This document shows, piece by piece, positions 43,701 through 53,750 of a DNA stretch of 64,000 nt. The notes beneath the pieces were generated by a model. That model did no database searches. It was given only the letters and a program-made list of their open reading frames with translations, and was not told where the DNA came from. This stretch comes from Styela clava (lineage: Eukaryota > Chordata > Ascidiacea > Stolidobranchia > Styelidae), in contig NC_135255.1 of NCBI RefSeq assembly GCF_964204865.1, positions 21,543,135 to 21,607,134 on the forward strand. The letters run 5' to 3'. The first letter of the stretch is position 1. Each line of letters opens with the position of its first letter. Position numbers and translations under genes: made by a program.

Positions 43701-46700
43701 GTTTGAAACCAGATGTTGGAATACTACGCAGTGCGTTTCTTTGAAGGAGAGTGGTCATGTGACTATCAATGATATCGATGAATTCAAAATGACTATAAAA
43801 GTGTTAGTAACGTTTTATAGTCACTTTGGATGAATTGTGACCAAACTGCACGATTTTCAAATCAGACGAAACTTTTAGCAGCATGTCACAGATTTGCAAA
43901 ATCACAAAATACCATTAAGTGCCATTTTATTGTAATCACAATGTTGAAAGGATGTGGCATTTTCCGGAATTTTGCGATATTTACACAACTACCGGTATTT
44001 CTGATTGATATGCCGAGGACGGGTGGGCAAAATTCAATATTTTTTTGAATCGAATATTTTTAAGGAGTACCGAATAAACGTGGTGGAAACATTGAAAAAT
44101 CGGCAACAAAGCCTTTATACTGGTTAATTCCGTTGTAATCGCTAATTGTTCTTCGTTTTGGCGGCGATATCCAGTTTTTGGGTAATCTATATTCCCGCCC
44201 TCTCTTTTTTACAAATATGAATTCTTGTGGGTCGGCGGACATCGAAGTTTTATATTTCGGGTTTACCCGTTCGTTCACATCGGCAACAGCTGTTGAAGAC
44301 ATTGAGGACTCAAATTAACATTTGCGTTGGCTTTAATATTACCTATCAAGATTTGTAAATTTACCGTCCCAATTTTATGCGAATGGTAATATTATTGTCC
44401 ATACCGTGATGCAGATATTAAGGTGGCAGAGAATTACCCTGTCAGAATCACTAACTTTCTGATGTATTTCTATGGTGATAAACTTCGCAAATCTGAAATA
44501 GTGCCAATCCTGAATGTTGATTTAAAATAGTGATTGAATAATTCGGCAATAAAGGCGACGTATGCGACTTAATGCTAAAAAGATTGGGCTCGAGTGCTTT
44601 TTTTTTCGAGTGCTCGAGTGCCTAATAGAGGTCAGGCGCTAATTGTAACTAATTCCCTTTTTTATTTAATTTTATTTATGGAATTTGCAAATTCACCAGT
44701 TTCTTGACGATTTTGATATTGTCACGCCCTAATTATTAGTGCAAAAAATACTCCCCTTCTTCCGCCGTGGTTTGACGGGTTCTTTGTTCCATTCTTCAGA
44801 AAGTTCTGACACGGGGGGATATAGAATACTGAATCTGGAGGGTTGAATCCCTGTCGACTTACTGGCGATTTTCCATTTTGGATTGGGTGAAACATTCTCT
44901 ATTTTAAATTAAATGACGTTTCGCGGGCTAGAGTTCTCCCCGAAAATGATGTGTACCAGACGTTAGTTAGACGATAGATAAAACATTAAAAAATACAAAG
45001 TTATATCGCAAAAAATGCGTTTTGATACATTTGGAAAGAAACATTATTTAGGGTTAACTCAGATCATATTTTACTCTTCATGACACCCGGTATCCGAAAA
45101 TACAGGTGTATCGCGAAAAATGTGTTTTGTTACATTTAAAATAAAACATTTTTGCGATTAATTTAGATCATATTTTACTTTTCAGGAAACCCGTTTTCGA
45201 AAATACAAGGTTATATCGCAAAATGTGTTTTGTTACATTTAAAATAAAACATTTTTGCGATTAATTTAGATCAAATTTTACCTTTCGAAAATACAAAGTT
45301 ATATCACAAAAAAATGCGTTTTGTTACATTTATTTTGCATTTCCAATAAAATACATATTTTCCCTAATTAAAGTCGTCGATGAATCTGTTCCTGTCGTTC
45401 AAGCTCGACACACGTTTGGACGAGTGTGGGGCGGTTTTTTGGTCGCCGATAAATTTAAAAGTTGCCACACGTTATTTCTATAACGACAATAACTGAAAAT
45501 CAAGATTTTGCAATAGAAGTGAATTTGTCTCAAGACGGTATTTTACGATTTTTGCCCACAGTAAATAAACACGCTCACAGGCTTGGTTATAATTGATATT
45601 CGTGTAATTTATTTTACACTATTAATAAACGCGCAACACCAAGTGCGGCCATATAAATTGCAGTCGCATCGGTATGGACTGTATGTTTTTGGCGCTCTCA
45701 CATTAATTATAATTTTCAAAAAAAACAATACCCCGACGGTCATTAAAGCTGAATTCGTTACCGAGTAATTCCCAATTTTATTTACGGAATTTGCAATTTC
45801 AAAATCTCACTTGACGATTTTGATGATGTCATGCCCTAATTATTACTGCTTAAATGCCTCAAAATACAACAAATGTAATCATTTTCGACGATAACAGGCG
45901 CAACAATTCGTAAACGAGCGTTATAACGAAATTCGCGATTGATTTTACCTCTCTCTTGTTTACAATTTTAACATCTCGCCGGCCATGTATGGCCGAATAA
46001 AACGTTCACATATTCGAAACATGACTTGGCCAAGGATGGAAGGGATCACTAAAGAGCTAATAGAAAGTACATACGCGAGGGTATGATATTAATATCGAGA
46101 ATATTTGTGAGCATATCACAGGACGGAAATATTTTGCACCCAGCTGTTTGTTGGCAGAACAACGATACGCTAAAGTTAATTGATCGAATACAGGGAAGTA
46201 TTTATTACTTATCGATCTTAAGATCGGTAAGTATATTGATAGGTATTTGTATGTCTGTCTGTCTGTCTGTCTGTGTGTGTGTGTGTCTGTTAGATGCACG
46301 CGATATCTCACGAAAGCGGGATTGAATCTGCTCCAGATTTTGCATGTGCATTCATCTTATCTCGGACCAGAATCCTATTGATTTTGGGCGAATTATGTCG
46401 TATAATTAGCGAGTTATCAATCAATTATTGATATAGTGATCTAGATTTTTGTAAAGCGAGAGAATTTTGAAACCCGCCGAGTGTGTGTGTGCGATGCGCA
46501 GTGCGCAAGTTACAAGAGCGGATGAATCGAAACTGCAGTTTCTGTTTTGGGGGATCCCCTAACTATCGATCGATAAGTCTTCGGTTTCCAACCGATATTC
46601 TCGTTTATCATCTCACTTGCGAACATCGAGGTTTTGGCGGAATTGTACGATCATGTTGTCTTTCTTAAATAATAACTTTTTCAATAAATGTTCATTTTAC

Positions 46701-49700
46701 TTTTGCGTCTTTATTATATGTCGGGTTTTCATTTATTTTAAATTCGAAATTGTCCGAAATACTCCAACAGGTGTATAAGTACAATATAACTCCCGTTTTT
46801 TCAATTTGATTGTTTTACATTCTGCTCAAAAAACAACGTCGTTTTGCAGTCATCTAACATAACTCTCGCGACCAAATCTTTTTTGTTTTGTATGGCATCG
46901 TCTTGGCGCAATTTATTGCCGACTGAATTTTAATTGTGTTTTAGGATAAGTTATTTTATGTTTGTTGGTTTCTAAACTTTACAAACTTGGGTAGCAATTA
47001 CTATTAATGTGAGATTTGTGCATATGAACGATTGAATATCGCGACTGGATGTCCTATATCTGAGAATGCGCACTCTCTTTCAACATTTATTTTCAGGATA
47101 TCAGTGTTCATGTGGTCGAATAAAAATTATTTATCAAATGAATTGGTATTTCGAGACACTCTCAAAATTATTTGGGATCCACTATCATATCATTCGTTTA
47201 TTTTTTATATTCATGTTTTTTCAAGAATCACCCTCGTTATATTTAGTGTACCTTAGCAAAAGAAAACTCGTTAGTGTAATCGTTCCTATTAGTGTAATTG
47301 AAATATATGGAAACCTCGCAAGTGGCGTTGTGATGCGAATATTTGATACTAGGTCAGCAGCATTACAAAGAGTGCTATTTATGAATGCTGAAAGTACATG
47401 GCATTACTAAACATTTTGCCAATATATGATGTTTTCTGCCCGATTTAAACTAATTCGCACGCAAACCAAGGCATGTGGACATTTAAAAATTACTTGTCTT
47501 TGGGTAAGCTCTGAAATAGTATAATATAAATGAGAAATTAGGTCACGCTAGCTCAGGAAACGGGAGGATTTTCAAAGTGATCTTGTGTAATATTTCGGAG
47601 AAAAAAGTTTGAAAGGAAAGTAGGTCAACCTATCTCCTAAAACAGGGGAGTATCCTGCTTAATATTTCGGAGGGAAGGTAGGTTAACCTATCTTTTAAAA
47701 CAGCGGGTGGCGACTTTCAAAGTGGTTCAAAATCACAAAATAATAATTATCAGATTAGGTTTAGGGATAAATCGAAAAGTTGAATTTCCAGCGCACGGGC
47801 ACACCTAACCCTAATTAGTTGATTTGCTATTTATATTTTTGGGGAGGGGAATTATTTTGCACGGGATTTGTACAAATGATCCACCCTGTAACTAATATGG
47901 TTTCCAGTCTGCCTGTTCCAATCGTTGTCTGTTAGACGGAAGGAGTAACAAATGTGAAAGCCTTTGCTGTTCACGCGAGTAAGCAATTGACACTGTGATA
48001 CTTGCATGAAAGTTTTGTCCGCGGCAGGTGGTAGCAGATGTCCTTTCGTTGCCGATGAATTCACTTGTTCTAATTAAACGTGAATTCGCTAAAAGGGAAC
48101 TCGTTAAGGAAAGGCTTCTCTTTAATTCATAATATTAACCAGAAGAGCGCTTTTTCGAGTATCTATGCCGTTTTAAATGGGTTATATGAAAGGCTAGGGC
48201 ACCTAACTTGTTAAAATCGGCAAAAGCACTTTCGCACTTTTTTTTTCGACTGCGAAGCACTTTCGCACTCATAATTTGCTTAGAGTTAACACTGGTCCTA
48301 ACCCAACACATTTTAATTAACTTTTTATTGTTCTGCATACACCTTCAAAATGATAATATTTTTTAGTTATGTGGTAGCGAGCTTGGACTTCATGAGGATA
48401 ATGTCTCAGAACTGGTACATGGAATTGAGAGAACTAAAACAGAAAGGAGAGGGAGATAAAAACCATAGCATGTGAGTATTTTAGTGGCTGAGGCCGCAAC
48501 AAACTACTTCTTTAATGTCCATCAAGGCCCAAGGGGTTATGGTTTCTGAGATTGGCATGTTTTTATTTACAATAGACAAGTAGTTTTCCAATTTTTTATG
48601 CCATGCCCCTTGTTTAGATTTTGTCAAGTCTCGAGCCCCATCTTAAAAAGAACTAGCTAACAATAAGCTACAAATAACAGATGGTAACGCAAAAGTATTA
48701 TTTTCTTTAAAAAATACGTTGAAAATATGTGGATGGAATATCCAAAATTAAGAAATGTAAATATCCAAAATGAAGCGACCAAATCAAATCTAACAATTAT
48801 GTTTATTTATAGTTAGCTTCTTGCCCCCCCCTCCCCCCCCCCCCAACAAAAAATTGTCTACCCTTGTGGAGGGCGCCCGATCGTTCGAGAACCAGTGCAA
48901 TAGACAATAACTTTATTTTGTCATACAAGTCATCATAAATAATTCAGACACAAATATTATACATCAAGACACAAGATTTCACTGACAAACTGAAACTCTC
49001 CTTCCCAATCTGTTGAATTAAATTTTAAAAACATGGGTGTCACTGCTCGATACCCAGTTCTGTTCCCCCGCGACTTCCCTTAATGTAACGCGAATAACAT
49101 TTTTTCCTCATTTTCTTTCATGATTTTTGTCTTTTTACCGGTTGGAAAAAATTGAAAACTTGACTTGACATGTGGACATGGAGGACCAGATCTGTCTTTA
49201 GCATTCCAAAAATTTAAGGACAAGTCCTAGGTAATTAGGGGGAAAGTCTTTATATATGATCTGAGGAATAAAAATGAATAGGGAAAAATGTGTGCGAATA
49301 CATTTCGGACTTTAAAAAAAATTGTGTGATATTTGAAAACACCATATTCACTTCATCATTTATGGACACAAAATCAAATTATATATTTTAGGAGTCTTCC
49401 ACAAATATATTTGGAATTGATAAATATGCAAGGAATCATAAAGAAACTTTGCAGAAGAACAGGAAAAATTGGAGACAAAGCAAAGGTATGGACAACTTAT
49501 GTATTTAGGCTTTCTGTGTCCCAATTTACTTTGGGTGACAGGAGTGAAGTTGTGAGTTTGCAAATGCGAGCATACTTTGTACAAAGAATAACTGTACGTT
49601 ATATCAGATTTCTCTTGGCTATGAGAAAAAAGTACTTCTCTCTCAACCAATGTTCCCTCTAATTTTTTGTAGTATGTGTGTGCAGAAATTTTGGTGTGTG

Positions 49701-50308
49701 CGCACTTTTTTGGAAATGACTAATATTTGTGCAAAAACCAATGAAGAAGTTTTGACGTTCTAACCAGGTAATGGGTGGGCTAACAACAAACTTTCTCAAC
49801 CTGCCAACCGAGAACATTGTTACATTACATCGAAATACGTCTGTGCGCAGTAAATCTATGCGTGTGCGCAGCCTCTGAAAGCTGTGTACGCGCACACTTT
49901 AGAGGGAACACTGCTCTCAACCTTTAATACCAAAGCAATGGAAAAATTTGCGTTTTATGAATAAGGCTCATACTAAATGGCTTGGTGCGATAGCCACACC
50001 CCTGGCTCAAGCCAACACTATCTTTTGTGTGTATCCACCGCAATATTTTGTTTGTCCCTTATTCACAATTTATGGTGTCATTAAAAAGTATTTAAGTCTC
50101 TTGCAGCCCGTATCCACAATTGTATTTCTTCAATCACTTTAGGATAGTCATCTTCACTCGTGCTACAGCATCTTTGCATTGTGTGCAAGTAGCCACCAGG
50201 GTAGAACATAGAAGAATAACTACTGATAATTACAGCACTATTTTTTATTATTAGATTTTCATTTCGTTTCTAGGTTCTATTTGATATTCTGGAACAATTG
50301 ACTTGACC
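40795..50308 (+). CDS. Katanin p80 con80-domain protein, KATNBL1-like (6 exons)
   Basis: Exons are 40795-40830, 41741-41910, 42413-42511, 48367-48471, 49392-49485 and 50276-50308. All have GT-AG borders and matching phases, giving 178 residues. The peptide has HQKMIDILESRKIKLNAALS, then FWKNEDIQQLVTFLLRTNDD, DVIPHLASR, VELLPVLQRLLKTKFED, YVVASLDFM and PQIYLELINMQGIIKKLCRR. This follows the con80 domain of katanin p80, in which a helical bundle with R-x2-L-x3-x-FW binds the p60 severing subunit at microtubules. There is no WD40 region, so KATNBL1 (a con80-only regulator) fits better than KATNB1. Human KATNBL1 is longer at the N-terminus, so a missing upstream exon or a short form is possible. 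Intron 3 is 5.9 kb and almost wholly hAT DNA. Confidence 0.78.
41421..41700 (+). repeat. tRNA-derived SINE in KATNBL1-like intron 1
   Basis: Starts GGCGGTGTGGCACATCATGC, then TAAGCGTTAGGAATATGCC, followed by CACCGCACCTCTAATTACCC. Later blocks are AACCGCTGGTCG, TCCACCATCAAGTCCATGCA, ATGGACTGGTAACCAGACGA and CTCCCCCGGGGTAAATATGT. This is one of the fuller copies. Confidence 0.8.
41931..42090 (+). repeat. tRNA-derived SINE, internally deleted copy
   Basis: GTGCAAGAGGATTGCTGCAC, GTAACCGCTGGTC, CTGGACTGGTAACAGGATGA, CCGTGGTTTGTTATATGATT and CTCCCCCGGGATAAAAATG appear in the SINE order. The tRNA head and part of the middle are missing. Confidence 0.72.
42711..43331. mobile_element. hAT element in KATNBL1-like intron 3, with a nested MITE
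   Basis: The left end CAGGGTTCTTAACTGGGCCC and right end GTTTGTAAGAACCACTG are inverted. The flanks CCTTAACC and TCCTAACC agree at 6 of 8 positions. A 55-bp unit (GTGTTTCAGAGAGT, then GACTTTTACAAACTGA) is tandemly duplicated at 42788 and 42843. A second element is inserted at about 42901-43226. Confidence 0.7.
42901..43226. mobile_element. MITE with GTCCTCG-GTTACGACG inverted ends, nested in the hAT
   Basis: GTCCTCGGGTTACGACGG at the left and CGTCGTAAGTCGAGGAC at the right are imperfect inverted repeats; an internal GGTTACACCGAGTCTCAGGA shares the style. Such ends are typical of Tigger/pogo-like elements. The interior is AT-rich and non-coding. Confidence 0.65.
44985..45350. repeat. Tandem repeat, about 4 units of 90-120 bp
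   Basis: The unit runs AAAATACAAAGTTATATCGC, AAAAAATGCGTTTTGTTACA, then TTTAAAATAAAACATTTTTG, GATTAATTTAGATCATATTT and TACTTTTC. It recurs starting near 44990, 45100, 45208 and 45290. The middle two units are the most alike. Confidence 0.82.
46085..46680. repeat. Interspersed repeat shared with DRC7 intron 4, copy 1
   Basis: ATATCTCACGAAAGCGGGAT, ATCTGCTCCAGATTTTGCAT, ATCTCGGACCAGAATCCTAT and ATGTCGTATAATTAGCGAGT occur in order here and again at about 59.15-59.65 kb. Ends ACCGATATTCTCGTTTA are also shared. No coding capacity or terminal repeat was identified. Confidence 0.72.
46251..46291. repeat. (TGTC)n / (TG)n microsatellite
   Basis: About five TGTC units followed by a TG run and one further TGTC. 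Confidence 0.95.
48824..48844. repeat. Poly-C tract
   Basis: A run of cytosines broken by one T, in KATNBL1-like intron 4, a few hundred bases after the exon at 48367-48471. Confidence 0.95.
49648..49913. mobile_element. hAT MITE with perfect 8-bp target duplication
   Basis: The left CAATGTTCCCTCTAATTTTT and right TTTAGAGGGAACACTG ends are inverted, and subterminal GTGTGCGCAC / GTACGCGCACAC blocks are mirrored. CTCTCAAC flanks both sides exactly (49640-49647 and 49914-49921). It lies in the last KATNBL1-like intron. Confidence 0.9.
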
Positions 50309-50773
50309 TTCAACATTTTCTCAAGGTCACAAACAGACAAACGAAATTCTGCAAACAAAGAATGCTACGAGAACAGCTGCCCAGAGATTTAATTCCTATA
50401 TTTCATAGCTTTGTGATATCATACAGTATGAATATATTCTTTATAATTTACCTTGGTACTGTGAAATTAAATAGTTTGCACATTCTTAGCCGATATTATA
50501 GTCTTAAATTGGAGTGCCTGCTGGTTAGTGCATCCCAAGAGGGTCCACAATGCTTGGTGCAAAACTATTTTTATATTTCCTTGACAAGAAAACTCCCTAT
50601 TATTCCTGGTTTCATTACTTGATAAGATTATTTCAAAGGATGTTTTTACATTGTTGAGCATGAATTGTTTGAACATAGCAGGATTTGGAATCTATCACTT
50701 AAAATAACACTATAAATATCACTGAAAAGATAAACAGTGCTAAAAGCCTCCATGGAGGCCACAAGCTCTAAAA

Positions 50774-51494
50774 CAGTGGTTCCCAACCATTTTTGGCTCG
50801 TGACCCCCATTGGTGGTTTACAAATACCTCCCGACCTCCTGCCTCACTTTCTATACTTATCAATAAAATAAGCGGCAAAGAGGAGGCGAGGTTCTTACCA
50901 CATGTACCAGATTTTAGTGCATCATGCGGAATTATATTTACTTAAACCTGAAACTTAACCCCAAATCCATCAAAACTGTATCCATGAGAAAATTGTTTCA
51001 CTTCCAACCCAACCCATATTTATTGCCATCAGGGACAGCCCTGCCATTACGGCCAACATGTCGTGGCTACGGCAGCAAAATTTTAGCCGCTTCTGGTTTT
51101 CAATTTGCTGCCGTGGTAACGACATCTCGCCATTGATTTGTGGCAGCTAAAAAGTCAGTCGCCATGGGTTTGGCCATAGCGGCCATGGTTTCAAAATCCC
51201 GCAATTGCTTCGAAGCCCGCGTGTTTTCCGCATTGTGACGCGCGGAAATGCAGACTAGTTCGTGTGACGCCACAATGGTTAACATGCCATTAACACCTCA
51301 CGCCGCATGCTTGGTTTCCAAGCAATAAGCGACATTCTGGGGTCTCACGACAGCTAGTGAAAATCTTTCGGAGGCAGACGAGAGTCTATTCCAGACTTCT
51401 TCGCGTTCTATTGCCAATATTTAACCTAAAGTTTTGTATTATTTTCTACCGTTTTGTCAGACCTTCGCAACCCGCCGCGACCCCCGAACCACTG
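50774..51494. mobile_element. hAT non-autonomous element with perfect 8-bp target duplication
   Basis: The left CAGTGGTTCCCAACCATTTT, then CGTGACCCCC, and right GCGACCCCCGAACCACTG form inverted ends. CTCTAAAA flanks both sides exactly (50766-50773 and 51495-51502). The interior has GC-richer patches (CGGCAGCAAAATTTTAGCCG) but no transposase. Confidence 0.9.
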
Positions 51495-51969
51495 CTCTAA
51501 AAGGTTATGAACCACTTGTGTATCAGATCTTATTACTTTGCCATTGCAGATTATATATGCTTTCCTCATACCCACTACCAGGTATTTATGTCTAAACTTA
51601 TGAGTGATTTCGCAGAGCCGTAATTTTGTTTGGTTCAAGTCTCCAGACAAGCAGATACTGTTATGTGATGAGCTCATATTTTCTGAAGACATAGGATCCT
51701 TCTGGTTTGGTTTTTTTCTACCAATTTATCTCGCCCTGATTGGCGAAATGGGAAATGGCTTGTTCATATGCGAAACTATACCTTTTGTCTGTCATGCTAG
51801 GTTATTTGTTGGAAAAACCAACTAGTTACTGTGAATATTGTCTATAAAGGCTTTCATAAAACCTGGTTAAAATGTGTATACTTTTATTAAAATAGAAAGT
51901 TTTGATACACGACAAACATTCGTACGCTCATTTGTAGAAAAATAATATTCAAACACACTCATGCTCACG

Positions 51970-52437
51970 CACAAAAATTGCAAAAGGGAATTTATCGATA
52001 CCAGATATTGTTTTGGCCCTCACAGATGTATCAAATGAAGTAAAAATACATGAACGATTACTGATTAAAAAACAACAAAACTGGTTGAGACAGTTCACAA
52101 ACTTTTTGGGCCGCGAGCCCTTGTTTGTGGATTTTATTTTTGACAGACCCTCAAGGTTTGACCTGTATTATGGCATCATACTGGTAAGAGCTAAAATTGC
52201 TGCCTATTACATGTATGTCTTTGCAAATCGATAAAATTTTGATTTTCTTGCCTGACAGCAATTGATATCGTCTGCAACGCTCAACCAAAAAGACGCATTG
52301 GAATCCATCATTAAAGATCGATTAGATTCGCTTCATATCGTAGCAGGCCCCTGGTACAGTCGTCACAGGAAACCCTGGGTTAAGATATATCGAAAACTGA
52401 CTTCATAACACAATTTATGGACACCCTTTATATCTCA
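51970..52437 (+). mobile_element. TA-type MITE carrying a captured exon-intron-exon insert (Pack-MITE-like)
   Basis: The left part (GGGAATTTATCGATACCAGA, then TTTTGGCCCTCACAGATG) and the right part (GATATATCGAAAACTGACTT, then ATTTATGGACACCCTTTATA) align with the minus strand of the 206-bp copy at 32371. Between AACTGGTTGAGACAG (about 52092) and the right part lie roughly 290 bp absent from other copies. The insert reads FTNFLGREPLFVDFIFDRPS, FDLYYGIIL, then GTAAGAG, an AT-rich intron ending GCCTGACAG, then QLISSATLNQKDALESIIKD and RLDSLHIVAGPWYSRHRKPW. The frame joins across the intron in phase. The donor gene is not recognised. A host gene interrupted by two MITE pieces is the alternative. 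Confidence 0.6.
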
Positions 52438-52439
52438 AA

Positions 52440-53025
52440 ATCTTCCTCTCAAAATGTGTGCCATCCCACCGGCATAATTAAATAACACCTCATATTCATT
52501 ACTCAAATTTACTGCAGTATAAAAAACATACAAAATTGCTTAAAATCATCATAGCATCTAAAGCACATGTAAATAGTACAGTTACTATTGCATATTTTCT
52601 ACAAACCAGAGTCCACATTTCACAATGACATTTTTGTATATGAATATACAGGGTAGTTGCTGGAAAAGCAGAAAATTTTAAGGTCAGATGAGATCACGAA
52701 TAAAATGCGTGCTTACTCACTTCTTTACCGATACATTTTAGGTTCTAGGTTTTCTTTAGTTCGATACCCTTTCTGTAATATTCTGTGTAGTATTATAACA
52801 TAGGCCTTCAAAAAACTTTGGGAAAGTTATTTTTTGTGAATATAAATAACTGTTTGGCAAATTTTTCGTTTTTCTACCAACCATCCTGTATATTAAAATG
52901 CTGTCATATTAAACAGATAACATACAGAAATCTATAACTTCCAACAGGTTTAGAGCCACCTCAGGAAAAGATGGTAGTATTTTGATCCATTTGCTGCAAT
53001 CGCCAATCAGCTCACCTTCAGATTT
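52440..53025. other. Unassigned intergenic sequence
   Basis: No frame with a domain, no terminal repeats and no RNA gene were recognised. Confidence 0.35.
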
Positions 53026-53027
53026 TG

Positions 53028-53208
53028 GTGCTCTTGAAGTAAGCGTACCAAGATGGCGGACACCCTGAACGTAGTATGTGTACCAGGTTAGGGTTAGGCC
53101 ATAATTTTATTCAAAGTTTTCTTATCATAGTATCTGTACCTAAAATTATGGCCTAACCCTACGTACACATACTACGTTCCGGTGTCTGCCATCTACTTCA
53201 GGAGCACC
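53028..53208. mobile_element. Palindromic GATGGCGGACA-family element, copy 3
   Basis: Opens GGTGCTCTTGAAGTAAGCGT, then ACCAAGATGGCGGACACC, followed by GTAGTATGTGTACCAGGTTA and GGGTTAGGCC. The other arm repeats these inverted and ends GGAGCACC. Confidence 0.8.
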
Positions 53209-53374
53209 CAGATTTTTTCCTCAAGTATGAAATTTAATCTCAGTTGTTAGTATTTGTCACCGGTTAGTAAACAAATAATTACTGTTGCCAGTAATTTACA
53301 ATTTCTCTGCCTTTGTGTGAATCCTGAGTAGTTTCCTTGTCCAGGATGAAAATAAAATTTTATAGGGTAAGATT

Positions 53375-53690
53375 TACATATTTATCCTGGAGAGATATAT
53401 GGCGTATCACAACCTCTCGTCCAGTTACCAGTCCATGTTGGGTATGGGATTAGGGTAGATTAAAATTCACTTATTTATCCCAGGGAAGCGGAAAGCCGAT
53501 AGACCAGTTTAATCATATGGCGAATCACGGCCTCTTGTCCTGTTACCAGTTCATGTGAGTTTGTTACGTGAACCACACAACAGCAGCAAGAAGTGCAGGG
53601 ATTCGAAAATGCGAACCTGCGAAGGGTAATCGGTGGTGTAGCAACAAGCAAAATCCTTAGCACGATGGCCCACACTGTCGAGCCATGCAG
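53375..53690 (-). repeat. tRNA-derived SINE, minus strand, duplicated 3' part
   Basis: On the minus strand the tail blocks TTTATCCTGG, CCAGTTACC, CCATGTTGGG are present twice (53375-53455 and 53462-53560), followed by one copy of the body and head. A B-box-like TTCGAAAATGCGAACC region lies near 53600. Confidence 0.7.
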
Positions 53691-53750
53691 CGTAGAAGCT
53701 ATTGCATTGTCGACACTCATTTTGTTACTCATCCTACAATGGACACTCTT

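Larger units (their letters stand above)
43339..48294. mobile_element. 4.96-kb hAT-like element with perfect 8-bp target duplication
   Basis: The left end CAGTGTTCACTATTAGCGCG is mirrored at the right by GCTTAGAGTTAACACTG. GTCCTAAC flanks both sides exactly (43331-43338 and 48295-48302). Subterminal GCGAAGCACTTTCGCA blocks occur near both ends. No transposase was recognised in nearly 5 kb; the longest frames (such as 44302-44060 minus and 47066-47410 plus) lack known domains. It contains a minisatellite (44985-45350), a microsatellite (46251) and a repeat shared with DRC7 intron 4. It occupies most of KATNBL1-like intron 3. Confidence 0.82.

Noticed and set aside
47066-47410. 114-codon plus-strand frame in KATNBL1-like intron 3
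   Set aside because: Hydrophobic, no motif, lies within a repeat-rich transposon, and no exon structure joins it to the gene.
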